From Rhizobiaceae bacterium (GTDB lineage Bacteria; Pseudomonadota; Alphaproteobacteria; Rhizobiales; Rhizobiaceae), in the NCBI GenBank assembly GCA_023953905.1, contig JAMLJA010000010.1:82707-146706 (forward strand): DNA of 64,000 nucleotides, given 5' to 3'. Position numbers and translations under genes: made by a program. A model generated the notes under the pieces. The model was not told the origin of the DNA and did not search any database. It saw nothing but the letters and a program-made list of their open reading frames with translations. Below, piece after piece: positions 34,980 through 43,438 of this stretch; positions within the stretch are counted from its first letter, which is position 1; every line of letters starts with the position of its first letter.

Positions 34980-35729
34980 TCAGCGCGATCTTCTGTTCAT
35001 GAATGCGGTACGAGCCTGGGCGTGCTCTGGCGAGGCAAGCAGCGCAAGGTATGAGCGCATTTCGCTTTCGAGAGCCTCATGAAGGGAATTTGCGCCGGCC
35101 GCCAGCAACGCCCTGACATGCGTCTGATAAAGAGGCGCGAACTGCGACAGTTCAGTCGCCCGATCGATCGCGACCGGCAGGAGACTATCCGCATCGACGA
35201 TATCGTCCACGAGCATCAGGGATGCCGCCTCCTGCGCGTCGACGACACGCCCGCCCAGCAGAAGCCGACCAGCTCGCGACGCGCCGACACGCCGCTGCAA
35301 TGTCCAGCTAAGTCCCAGATCGGGCGGCAAACACATCCGCGAGAACGAGGCGCAAAACCGCGCCGACGGATCGGCGACAATCTGGTCGCAACACATTGCG
35401 AGAGAAAACCCGGCTCCGAACGCATCCCCCATCACGGCCGCGACCGAGGGCTTCCCCGTTACCAGCGCACGTACGACATCGTGCAGGATTCCCATGCGTT
35501 GTCGGGCTATCTCCGGGTCGGGTGTCATTGCGGCAATATCGCCGCCAGAACAGAATGTGCCGCCGGCACCGCCAAGCACAATCGCCCGAACGGAAACGTC
35601 CGTCTGCGCGGCAAGGATCGCTTGCCGCAATTCGGCACGCAATCCGTCAGTCAACGCATTCTTCTTGGCCGGGACATTCATCCTCAGCACAAGAACTCCG
35701 TCGCTCATTTCTTTTTCGAGTTCCGTCAT
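34980..35729 (-). CDS. Enoyl-CoA hydratase/isomerase family protein
   Basis: Crotonase-fold enzyme of 249 residues. The oxyanion-hole region is FCSGGDIAAM and the second glycine-rich stretch GDAFGAGFSLAMCCDQIVAD. The catalytic-site region MCLPPDLGLSWTLQRRVG follows. It should hydrate or isomerise a 2-enoyl-CoA. It is the last gene of a twelve-gene minus-strand operon and overlaps the MaoC-type gene by four bases. The exact substrate is unknown. Confidence 0.88.
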   Translation of the reverse strand: MTELEKEMSDGVLVLRMNVPAKKNALTDGLRAELRQAILAAQTDVSVRAIVLGGAGGTFCSGGDIAAMTPDPEIARQRMGILHDVVRALVTGKPSVAAVMGDAFGAGFSLAMCCDQIVADPSARFCASFSRMCLPPDLGLSWTLQRRVGASRAGRLLLGGRVVDAQEAASLMLVDDIVDADSLLPVAIDRATELSQFAPLYQTHVRALLAAGANSLHEALESEMRSYLALLASPEHAQARTAFMNRRSR

Positions 35730-36118
35730 GCTAGCTGCCCCTCACCGCCCATCATCACAAGACGGCCACTCAGCACACGGGTGCCGGACAAGGTGGCGAC
35801 CCAAATCTCGTACTCGTTTCCAGTGGGGGAAAGCCGGTTGCCGCCTGTTTGGATCGTTTCCCCTACTTTCACGGGCGCGGAGAACCGGATGTCCAGATAG
35901 GGCGTCATTTCCGAATCCGCCATCGACTGGTCGATGGCCTCAATCAGCAAGTTGAGCGCCATCGTGCCATGGGCGATCGGGCTGCCGAACGGCGTCGTGG
36001 CAGAGAATTCATGGTCCAGATGGAGCGGATTGTAGTCGTATGTCAGCGCGGCATAGGCCTCTGCCATGGCAGGGCTTGTTTCGAGCGTCAGTTCAGTGAT
36101 GGAAACGGGATATGCCAT
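35726..36118 (-). CDS. MaoC-type hotdog-fold hydratase
   Basis: Small protein of 130 residues with the hydratase-2 motif YDYNPLHLDHEFSATTPFGS and IAHGTMALNLL, which contain the catalytic Asp/His pair of MaoC domains. The ATG at 36118 is preceded by GAGGTAA; the longer open frame upstream belongs to the neighbouring hotdog gene. It probably forms a heteromer with the protein encoded just before it, as in split hydratases of steroid-type degradation. Confidence 0.85.
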   Translation of the reverse strand: MAYPVSITELTLETSPAMAEAYAALTYDYNPLHLDHEFSATTPFGSPIAHGTMALNLLIEAIDQSMADSEMTPYLDIRFSAPVKVGETIQTGGNRLSPTGNEYEIWVATLSGTRVLSGRLVMMGGEGQLA

Positions 36119-36128
36119 GCTGGTTACC

Positions 36129-36524
36129 TCACGCGGCCCAAATGGAGCGGATCGTTCCGTCAAGGACGACCGAGTCAACGCACCGACCCTCAACCTTGAA
36201 ATCCACCCAGTAGCGACCTTTCTTTTCCTGCTTGGCCGCGCACGAAACGCTGAAGACAACCGTATCGCCCCAGCGCAATTCCTTTGACAGGGAGCCCAGA
36301 CTTTGGGCGGCATGGACATTGCCGTTGGGGCGAGGTTGGATGGCGCGGATATACGCCTCCATCATTCCAGCGACGAGCATGCCACGCGGCAAGCCATCTC
36401 CTTCCACCGCGCCAAAGATTGTTTCCCATCGCGCGCGCCTTGCTCCGTCCATCGGCACCGCAATCTCGCCGAAGGCCAGACCCGGAGAGAAACGATCGAA
36501 TGTCCACATCTCGATCTCCGTCAT
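36129..36524 (-). CDS. Hotdog-fold protein, FAS1-like/MaoC-related partner
   Basis: Protein of 131 residues of the hotdog superfamily: FGEIAVPMDGARRARWETIF at the N-terminus, GMLVAGMMEAYIRAIQP for the central helix, and SLGSLSKELRWGDTVVFSV. It lacks the Asp/His hydratase motif of MaoC, so it is likely the non-catalytic half of a two-chain hydratase with the product of the next gene (inference). Four-base overlap with the NIPSNAP gene upstream and 10 bases before the MaoC gene. Confidence 0.7.
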   Translation of the reverse strand: MTEIEMWTFDRFSPGLAFGEIAVPMDGARRARWETIFGAVEGDGLPRGMLVAGMMEAYIRAIQPRPNGNVHAAQSLGSLSKELRWGDTVVFSVSCAAKQEKKGRYWVDFKVEGRCVDSVVLDGTIRSIWAA

Positions 36525-37201
36525 GGGGCCCGCTCCGGAAACGCGGTGGAAAAGTTCGTCATTGGGACGCCGTAGCCAAGCGGCCGCATGACGTGACTTT
36601 GAGCGAAATCGCCCGGATAGAGCGTTGCTTCTCGACTACGGGTGGCGAGACGCTGCGCGTCGTCGGGCCAGGCAAGGAACACGATACGACTGTCGGTCGG
36701 GAGCCCTATCCAGCCATCGAAAACGCCCAGGACTTCCGCCCCGTGTTCCTGCGCTGCCCCAACGCGCGCGGCGAGAAGGGCGTCGTCTTCAAACTGCCTT
36801 CCCCGATAGATGCGCATTTCGTGGATGCCCGAAAGTTCTGCCACCGGACCTTCGGAATGGAATCTGGGCCAGACGGCGGACGGCCGAAGTATCAACACGC
36901 TTGGCCGATCGACGCGCTGCTGGCCCGCATAGTTTGTCGAGAGTTTCTCCTGCCAGACCGGGTCGGCATAAAAGCGCGTCCAGGCCGCCATGCGGGCATC
37001 CAGAGACTCCCAGGGCAGAATATAGCCGAAAAGTGGAGCGTATGGGCCCGCGTAGGATTCCCAGAAGCCCAGCGGACGAGACACGCCGCACTTTGCGAAC
37101 AGCGGCGGCACCTGAACGCCTAGCAGGTCGTGAAAGACCGGCATTCTTGTCGGCAGCATCTTATAAAGGCGCAATTCGTAGTAACGGCTCATGCCGGTCA
37201 T
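36521..37201 (-). CDS. NIPSNAP-family protein
   Basis: Protein of 226 residues starting RYYELRLYKMLPTRMPVFHD, a typical NIPSNAP beginning, and with a second similar domain beginning near IHEMRIYRGRQ. NIPSNAP and related dimeric alpha-beta-barrel proteins occur in many bacterial catabolic operons, but their biochemical role there is poorly known. It is followed by another NIPSNAP-like gene in overlap (ATGA). No catalytic residues can be named. Confidence 0.75.
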   Translation of the reverse strand: MTGMSRYYELRLYKMLPTRMPVFHDLLGVQVPPLFAKCGVSRPLGFWESYAGPYAPLFGYILPWESLDARMAAWTRFYADPVWQEKLSTNYAGQQRVDRPSVLILRPSAVWPRFHSEGPVAELSGIHEMRIYRGRQFEDDALLAARVGAAQEHGAEVLGVFDGWIGLPTDSRIVFLAWPDDAQRLATRSREATLYPGDFAQSHVMRPLGYGVPMTNFSTAFPERAP

Positions 37202-37830
37202 GGCGCGACACTCTTCACGAGATATTGGATCATCCGATCATGGTAGGGCCTGCCCAATGCGTCGATCTCGGCCTGTCGCTGCCTAACGACACCCTCGTCG
37301 CGATCCATTGCTCGCCAGCCCTCGTGAAGCGCCTGAAAATCCGGCCATGCCAGAATGGTTACAAAATTCGGCCTGTTCGGGCCGAGCACGGCGTCGAACT
37401 GTCCCACGACGCGGCCGCCCGCTGTTGCAATCTGCTGGGCGACAATGTTCCAGAAGTCCGCTCCCGCTGCCGCCTGGCTTCCGTTTACGACCTCCTGGAC
37501 GCGAAACTCGAACAACTCTCCGGTATTCCACTTCCCCGAAAACTCCGGCGCGCCGCGCGTCGGCGTGACGATCCAGTGTTCGCATTCTGCGAATGCCTGG
37601 GACGTTGTCCGCCAAGCAGGGTCGGCTGCCAGCGGGTCGTGAATCCGGTCGCGCGTCTCCAGGTCCGGCCACTGCGACAGCATCAGGAAATGTGCCGGTC
37701 TTGCGCCGCCATCCGGTTGCCACAGACCAAGTCGGTGCTGTCCCATTCGCGGGGTCAGCCCTTTCAAGGCGGCAAGGGCTTTTGACCAGGCACCGGGCGC
37801 GCATTGATAGAAACTCAGTTCGTACAGCAT
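37198..37830 (-). CDS. NIPSNAP-like dimeric alpha-beta-barrel protein
   Basis: Protein of 210 residues with the beginning MLYELSFYQCAPGAWSKAL and a repeat of the same fold in the second half (FEFRVQEVVNGSQAAAGADF). The resemblance to NIPSNAP is in general pattern and length. The ATG at 37830 is used because it lies 6 bases after the SDR stop and the longer frame would run into that gene. Together with its neighbour it makes a tandem pair inside a catabolic operon; the role is unknown. Confidence 0.7.
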   Translation of the reverse strand: MLYELSFYQCAPGAWSKALAALKGLTPRMGQHRLGLWQPDGGARPAHFLMLSQWPDLETRDRIHDPLAADPAWRTTSQAFAECEHWIVTPTRGAPEFSGKWNTGELFEFRVQEVVNGSQAAAGADFWNIVAQQIATAGGRVVGQFDAVLGPNRPNFVTILAWPDFQALHEGWRAMDRDEGVVRQRQAEIDALGRPYHDRMIQYLVKSVAP

Positions 37831-37835
37831 CTGCG

Positions 37836-38612
37836 CTAACCCACGAACGTCCCGCCATTCACGTCCAGGATGGCGCCCGAAATATAAGAAGCCATCGGCG
37901 TGCACATCATCGCGATCGGCCAGCCAAGCTCCGACGGATCGGCGAGCCGCCCGATCGGCAGCGCATTTTCGTCAAACGCTACGGTCTGCGAGACTTTCTG
38001 GAACAGGGGGGTGCGCACGACTCCAGGAGCGACGCCGTTGACCAGCACGCCCTTGCCCACGGCGCGCCGCGACAGCCAGCGAACCAGCGTATGAGCGCCA
38101 CCCTTGGACGCGGCATAGGCCGCATAGGTCAAGGAGGCTTCGTTCGAGGCGCCGCCGTTGCGTCCGGCGGCGGAACCGACGATGACAATATACCCCTCGC
38201 CCGCTTGCGCCATCTGGTCGATGATCGCGGCAGCCAGTATCACCGGGGCTCGCACATTGATGTGCATGACGAAATCGAACGCTTCCTCCGGCGACTGGTT
38301 CGGAAGGCCCTGAAACACGCCGGCCACGTTGGCGAATGCGAAATACGGCCCGCGGGAAATGAGATCGCGGCAATAGCTCTCGTCGCGCAGGTCACCCTGC
38401 ACGGCGCTTACCGTCGTTCCCTCGCCTGCAAGCTCGTCCCGCAGTTCGTCCATCGGGACGATGTCGGCAAGAACGAGATCCGCGCCCAGTTGCGCCAGAC
38501 ATAATGCGGTGGCGCGGCCGATCCCGTTCGCAGCGCCGGTGACGAGAACCCGACGCCCGCTCAAGCTGAGCCGTTCAGGAAGTGACTGTGCCTCACGCGC
38601 TGTTTTCGTCAT
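37836..38612 (-). CDS. SDR-family oxidoreductase
   Basis: Short-chain dehydrogenase of 258 residues. The cofactor motif is TGAANGIG (about 25-32), the NAG-like region FANVAGVFQG, the catalytic Ser in IVIVGSAAGRNGG and Tyr-Lys in YAAYAASKGG, all intact. The ATG at 38612 is preceded by GGAAGGA; an earlier ATG has no such site. It should oxidise a secondary alcohol or reduce a ketone, for example to supply the ketone for the monooxygenase of the same operon (inference). Confidence 0.88.
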   Translation of the reverse strand: MTKTAREAQSLPERLSLSGRRVLVTGAANGIGRATALCLAQLGADLVLADIVPMDELRDELAGEGTTVSAVQGDLRDESYCRDLISRGPYFAFANVAGVFQGLPNQSPEEAFDFVMHINVRAPVILAAAIIDQMAQAGEGYIVIVGSAAGRNGGASNEASLTYAAYAASKGGAHTLVRWLSRRAVGKGVLVNGVAPGVVRTPLFQKVSQTVAFDENALPIGRLADPSELGWPIAMMCTPMASYISGAILDVNGGTFVG

Positions 38613-38638
38613 CGAATATCCTTCCAGGTTCTCGGCGT

Positions 38639-40150
38639 TCAATGTACCGCCGCATACATGATCTGTTGTTCAGTCGCTGTTTCCGGAGAAAACTCCTCGA
38701 CAATCTTGCCCGCTCGCGACACCAACACCCTGTCCGACATCGCCATGACCTCCGGCAGGTAGGACGAGATCAGGATCACGGCATACCCTTCGTCGGCCAA
38801 TGCGTTGATCGCCTTGTGAATTTCGGCGATTGCCCCAACATCTACCCCGCGCGTCGGCTCGTCGAGGATGACGATGCGCGGATTCAGCTGGAGCGAGCGG
38901 GCGATGACGACCTTCTGCTGGTTGCCGCCCGACAACTCGACCACACGCGCCCCCTCGTCGATCGTCTTGATGTCGAGCTTGCGCTTCCAGTGATGAAACA
39001 ACGAAACCAGACGCGAGGAAGGCAGGGCCCAGAACCGGGCACTGCGCGCCATCGCTGCCACTCCCAGATTGTCGGCAATGGACATGGTTTCGAAGAAGCC
39101 GTCATGCTTGCGGTCCTCGGTGACGTAGGCAATACCGTCGAACATGGCCTGTCTCGGCACACGATACCGGACGGGCCTTCCTTCCAGCATCACATCGCCG
39201 CCATAGAAGAAGTCGCGCTTTGCCAAACCCGCGATGATCCTCGCGGTTTCCGTTCGCCCGGATCCGACGAGCCCGAACATGCCGGTCACCTGACCCGCGT
39301 AAACCGTGAAAGATGTATTGCGCACGACCTTTCCCATGGACAGGTTGCGCACGCTCAGGACTTCCTTTTGGCGCGGACGCACCTTGCGGGGCGGCACGTC
39401 CTGAACATCGCCCGGTCGTGACCGGCCGACCATATCGGAGACGATACGCGCGCGATCGTACTCGGTCACCTGCCCGCTTGAGACGACCTGGCCATCGCGC
39501 AGAACCGTTATCCGATCCGCGATCTGCAGTGCTTCTTCAAGCGCATGCGAAATGAACACGATTGCGACGCCGTCCCTTCTCAGCCGGGCCAAAAGGGCGA
39601 AGAAATGAGACTTTTCCTCGGGCGTAAGGGTCGCCGTCGGTTCGTCGAAGATGATGAGACGCGCCTTCTGGCGCACGGCGCGCGCGATCTCCACCATCTG
39701 CTTGCGGGCGCTGCCGAGGCTTGAAACGAGCGCTTCCGGACTGACCTCGAAATTCAAGGAATTGAGGAATATCTGCGCCTCTATCTCGAGCTTGCGCTTG
39801 CGGTTGAACCAGGTTTCGTCACCGAGGAACAGGTTCTGTGCGACGGTCATCGACGGCACCAGGCTCGTTTCCTGATGGACCATCACGATACCGCTGCGCA
39901 AACCGTCAATGGGCGAGCGAAAGCTAACGGGCTTACCGTCGAGGAGGATCGCCCCCTCGGTGGGCTGCGTAACGCCGCTGATCAGCTTCGACAGCGTGGA
40001 TTTGCCTGCACCGTTTTCGCCCAACAACGCGTGGCATTCGCCGGCTCGGAACTCCAAGTCCACATTGCGCACCGCGGCGGCCGAATGATAATATTTCGAG
40101 ATCCCCTGAAGCCGCAGCATCGGCTTCGCACCATTCGCCGGGCCGGTCAT
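38639..40150 (-). CDS. Sugar-type ABC importer ATPase (RbsA/MglA family)
   Basis: Tandem ATPase of 503 residues with two nucleotide-binding domains. Domain 1 has Walker A LLGENGAGKS and Walker B LIIFDEPTATL. Domain 2 has the degenerate GLVGSGRTE usual in this family, signature ELSGGNQQKVVIARSL and Walker B VILDEPTRGVD. It powers the RbsC-type permeases encoded upstream. The ATG at 40150 overlaps the end of the SMP-30 gene (ATGA). The frame continues upstream within that gene but gives no family sequence. Confidence 0.9.
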   Translation of the reverse strand: MTGPANGAKPMLRLQGISKYYHSAAAVRNVDLEFRAGECHALLGENGAGKSTLSKLISGVTQPTEGAILLDGKPVSFRSPIDGLRSGIVMVHQETSLVPSMTVAQNLFLGDETWFNRKRKLEIEAQIFLNSLNFEVSPEALVSSLGSARKQMVEIARAVRQKARLIIFDEPTATLTPEEKSHFFALLARLRRDGVAIVFISHALEEALQIADRITVLRDGQVVSSGQVTEYDRARIVSDMVGRSRPGDVQDVPPRKVRPRQKEVLSVRNLSMGKVVRNTSFTVYAGQVTGMFGLVGSGRTETARIIAGLAKRDFFYGGDVMLEGRPVRYRVPRQAMFDGIAYVTEDRKHDGFFETMSIADNLGVAAMARSARFWALPSSRLVSLFHHWKRKLDIKTIDEGARVVELSGGNQQKVVIARSLQLNPRIVILDEPTRGVDVGAIAEIHKAINALADEGYAVILISSYLPEVMAMSDRVLVSRAGKIVEEFSPETATEQQIMYAAVH

Positions 40151-41223
40151 ATCCTCTCTCCCAGCTTTGAAAGTGGTAGCGACAAGATCTCCCCGGCACC
40201 GATACTGGTCGCCAGCAGCCTGTCGGCATCCCGCAACACGCTTCTTATTCCGTGCCGCGTGCCGTCGGCGCGTGAAAACAGGCTGTATTGCGCGGCCCAA
40301 TCGTGGCTGAACCGGATCACCAGCCCGATCGACATGCTTGGCGCCCAAGGCTTGAGCGTTCCCAAGGAACGTTGAGCGCCCTGCTGCATCGGCTCGAGAA
40401 AGCTGCGCGCCCGCGTCAAGGATGGCGCAATCCAGTGCGCCGGGTCGATTTCGGACAACATGCGGTTGCGGTACTCATCCTCGCGAAGCACAAACTCGAC
40501 GAGCTGATTGCGGGGGGCCATGACCGCAAGCCAGGCACCCCCACCGTCAGCGGAAATCAGGCGCGCCGGATACCCCGGGAGATCGCTCGCCAGCGGTTTC
40601 GTACGCCCGCCCGGCAGAACCTCCACCAACCTATGACGCCACGCTTCCGCAACGACGACGGACCCGTTGGACAGCGACAGGACACCACATGGATATGCCA
40701 GCCCGTGCGAAAGCTTGGTCGCAGCGGCCGTTCGGGGATCCAGCCGCCAAAGCGATCCCTCTCGACGCTTCTCGAGCAGGTCGCGCGTCCACGCCCCAAG
40801 ACCATGCTTCGAGGAGCCTATACAGGCAAGAATCGCACCCTCCCGATCAAAGGCAAGAGCGGTGATGTCCCCATCGAGGGTGCCGATCCGCGACGTAGCG
40901 TCAGGTCGCAATCCGACCCGTAGCAGCGTTCCTCCTGAAAGAGCGACGACTCCGCTATCCCCGCCATCGCCAGCGGCGGCTGTGATTTCGGTGCCATGGT
41001 CCTCGACCAGCACCGCCTCACCGGGTCCGATGATCGCCATTCTCTTCGTGCCGCTTGTGAACTGGAGCTGGCCTCCGACCTTGAAAAGGTTGTCGGGGGC
41101 ATCCACCCGAAGAAGCGCATCGCCCTCTTCAAGCGCATTGTTTGCGTCGTACGGACCGTCGAGCGGCGGAATTGCGGGGGATGCCCCGCCAATTCCACGC
41201 CAGCGCTGCCACCAGGTCGTCAT
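40147..41223 (-). CDS. SMP-30/strictosidine-synthase-like beta-propeller protein
   Basis: Protein of 358 residues with propeller-like repeats such as ITALAFDREGAILACIGS, GVLSLSNGSVVVAEAWRHRL and RLISADGGGAWLAVMAP. The family holds lactonases and related hydrolases. No signal peptide is seen, so it should be cytoplasmic. It lies directly after a permease that is fused to a second propeller of this kind, so the operon has two such domains. A lactonase that opens a Baeyer-Villiger product is a possible role (inference). Confidence 0.75.
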   Translation of the reverse strand: MTTWWQRWRGIGGASPAIPPLDGPYDANNALEEGDALLRVDAPDNLFKVGGQLQFTSGTKRMAIIGPGEAVLVEDHGTEITAAAGDGGDSGVVALSGGTLLRVGLRPDATSRIGTLDGDITALAFDREGAILACIGSSKHGLGAWTRDLLEKRREGSLWRLDPRTAAATKLSHGLAYPCGVLSLSNGSVVVAEAWRHRLVEVLPGGRTKPLASDLPGYPARLISADGGGAWLAVMAPRNQLVEFVLREDEYRNRMLSEIDPAHWIAPSLTRARSFLEPMQQGAQRSLGTLKPWAPSMSIGLVIRFSHDWAAQYSLFSRADGTRHGIRSVLRDADRLLATSIGAGEILSLPLSKLGERI

Positions 41224-43376
41224 CGCGCGTCACCCCAATAGCTCCGGTATCCCGACCAATCCTGGCCGGCCTCGGGCAAGTCAATCATTCCGATCCTGTT
41301 GTTGCGCAGGCCTCCGATGAACAGCCGTCCTTTGTGCTCGCGCATCGAGGTGACATGCGAATGCGCTTCGCCGGTGGGATCCCACAAGGATTGCAGCACC
41401 CTTCCCTCCGCGTCGAAGCGAATGAGGCACCCAGAATTCGTATTGGCAAAAAGGCAGTTGTCGGGCGCGACCCGCTTGATCATCCGTTCGCGAACCTTGG
41501 GCATTTCCAGCATCAGGTCGAAAGCGGGTGAACGCATCCCGACCAGCGCGCACCAGAATGTACCGTCTGAGGCACGATTGATGTTGTCGGGATAGCCAGG
41601 CAGATTTTCGATGACGACCTCGATCTGCCCGATCTTGGGCCCATCATACCAGTATCGCAGAATCCGGCACGCCCAGGTCGAGGCTAGGAGCAGCGACTGG
41701 CCGTCATTGGTCATGCAAACGCCGTTGGGGAAGATCAGGTTGCGCGCGACGGTTCGCGTCGAGCCGTCCCGCGGATCGAAGCAGATGAGCCGGCCATTTC
41801 CGCGCATTTCAAGCGCCTCGTTGAGCCAGTCGCTCAGTTCATAGCGGACGGACGGATCGGTGAAGAAAATCCGGCCGTCCGGGGCAATGTCCAGATCGTC
41901 GGCCATCTTGATTTTGGAGTCGTCGATTATCGAAAAGCGGCTGCGATTGGTTTCGTTGGTAAGACACGTGACCTCACCGTCACGGGTGGTACGGTAGAGG
42001 CCCATACCCGCCACACACGCAACGATGCTGCCGTCCCGGTCGATCGCCATGCCGAGCGGATGACCGCCGATGTGGGCAACGATCTCCTGTCGCGAATAAT
42101 CAGGGGCAAGAAAGCGCACGATGTCGCCATGTCTGGTGCCGGTGTAAAGATGGTCGTCCTCATCAAGGATGACATCCTCTGGGCCCTCAAGCTGACGCAA
42201 GCCGATCGCCGATACGCCGGCCAGTCCCTGATTCATGGCATAGGGCGTGGCAGCTCCAGGCTGGCTGTCGACGAGTGGCGGCATGACGAACCGCACCGGC
42301 GCCACATAATTGCGCGCGAGAACCTTGTGGCGGTTCTTGGCCCAACGAATATCCAGTATGACCGCGACGATCAGGACGGCGCCGAGTACCATCGAGCTCC
42401 CGCCGCTTGCCAGCCCCATTCGAAGCATGCCGTTGGTGATGCAGATGACGGCGGTCATCCCGAGCAGGGCCTTGGCGATGGATCCGCGACCGCCCCCAAG
42501 GCTTATGCCGCCCAGCACGATCCCCGTGATGACGATCAGCTCCATGCCGACGCCGGTTGACGAGCCGGCAGTGTTAAGGCGCGCGGCAAAGAAGAAGGCG
42601 CCGATTGCCGTCAGCGCGCCACCCAGCATGAAGGTCGCGGCCACGGTCCTGCGAACATTGATGCCGGCATTGAATGCGGACCTGCGCGAGCCGCCGACCG
42701 CCTGAACATGCCATCCTCCCCTGAGCCGTGTGAGGTAGACATGGCAGCCAGCCGCGACGAGGAGCGCGGCCACAAATGAACTCGGCAGGCCCAGTATTTC
42801 CCCGTCGCCCATGAAGTCCCAAAGCGCGATGCCGTTCACCTGATAGTTCTGGAGGAGCGTGGCGGAATAGTTGAGCGCAAGGAGATCGAAAATCGACCGG
42901 AAGATGACGAGGGTGACGAGCGTCGTCAGGAAGGCGCGCAGGCGCCGGTAGCCGACCAGATACCCGTTGATTGCACCAAGGCCGATGCCAAACGCGATCG
43001 TCAGCGGAAAGGCCAGCGCCACGTGGAGCTGGAACTTGAAAACAAGCGCGAGTGCCACGAAGTTGCACAACGCAAATGCAGATCCGATGCTGAGATCGAT
43101 GCCGCCCGCAATCATGATGATTGCGACGCCCATGCCTACGAGCAGGTATTCTCCGAGGACGCGTGAAAGATCCGACAGGCTGGCCGCAGCGAAGAAACCC
43201 GGGGTCAGGATGAACAGCGCGACCGCCGTCACCCCGAGAAAGGCGGTGGGGATCAAAGTGTCGATCCAGTCCTTCGACAAGACCTCTCCCAGCAGATGAC
43301 TGGGAAGCAAGCGATCTCTCAACGAAAGAGCGCTTGCGTTGCACACCGACGTTCCGTCGTGTTGCTCTCTAGGCAT
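41220..43376 (-). CDS. Fusion: RbsC-type ABC permease plus SMP-30-like beta-propeller
   Basis: Protein of 718 residues in two clear parts. Residues about 35-345 are an RbsC-type permease with VGMGVAIIMIAGGIDLSIG, GAINGYLVGYRRLRAFLTTL, the GSRRSAFNAGINVR loop and TGIVLGGISLGGGRGS. Residues about 375-718 are an SMP-30/strictosidine-synthase-like propeller with DLDIAPDGRIFFTDPSVRYE, FPNGVCMTNDGQSLLLASTW and NLPGYPDNINRASDGTFWCA. The junction is in one continuous frame without a stop, so it is not an annotation artefact. Permease topology would put the propeller in the cytoplasm, ready to act on the imported compound. Confidence 0.85.
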   Translation of the reverse strand: MPREQHDGTSVCNASALSLRDRLLPSHLLGEVLSKDWIDTLIPTAFLGVTAVALFILTPGFFAAASLSDLSRVLGEYLLVGMGVAIIMIAGGIDLSIGSAFALCNFVALALVFKFQLHVALAFPLTIAFGIGLGAINGYLVGYRRLRAFLTTLVTLVIFRSIFDLLALNYSATLLQNYQVNGIALWDFMGDGEILGLPSSFVAALLVAAGCHVYLTRLRGGWHVQAVGGSRRSAFNAGINVRRTVAATFMLGGALTAIGAFFFAARLNTAGSSTGVGMELIVITGIVLGGISLGGGRGSIAKALLGMTAVICITNGMLRMGLASGGSSMVLGAVLIVAVILDIRWAKNRHKVLARNYVAPVRFVMPPLVDSQPGAATPYAMNQGLAGVSAIGLRQLEGPEDVILDEDDHLYTGTRHGDIVRFLAPDYSRQEIVAHIGGHPLGMAIDRDGSIVACVAGMGLYRTTRDGEVTCLTNETNRSRFSIIDDSKIKMADDLDIAPDGRIFFTDPSVRYELSDWLNEALEMRGNGRLICFDPRDGSTRTVARNLIFPNGVCMTNDGQSLLLASTWACRILRYWYDGPKIGQIEVVIENLPGYPDNINRASDGTFWCALVGMRSPAFDLMLEMPKVRERMIKRVAPDNCLFANTNSGCLIRFDAEGRVLQSLWDPTGEAHSHVTSMREHKGRLFIGGLRNNRIGMIDLPEAGQDWSGYRSYWGDAR

Positions 43377-43399
43377 AGGCTGTGTTCCCCATGGCTCCT

Positions 43400-43423
43400 G
43401 GCCGGGCTGATTGGAGCCCGGCC
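43400..43423 (-). other. Hairpin after the sugar-type binding-protein gene
   Basis: Perfect 9-bp stem GGCCGGGCT/AGCCCGGCC with loop of 6 bases, between the binding-protein stop (43439) and the fused permease start (43376). No T-run follows, so a message-stabilising or attenuating role is likelier than full termination. Confidence 0.6.
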
Positions 43424-43438
43424 AACTCGCCCAACGGC

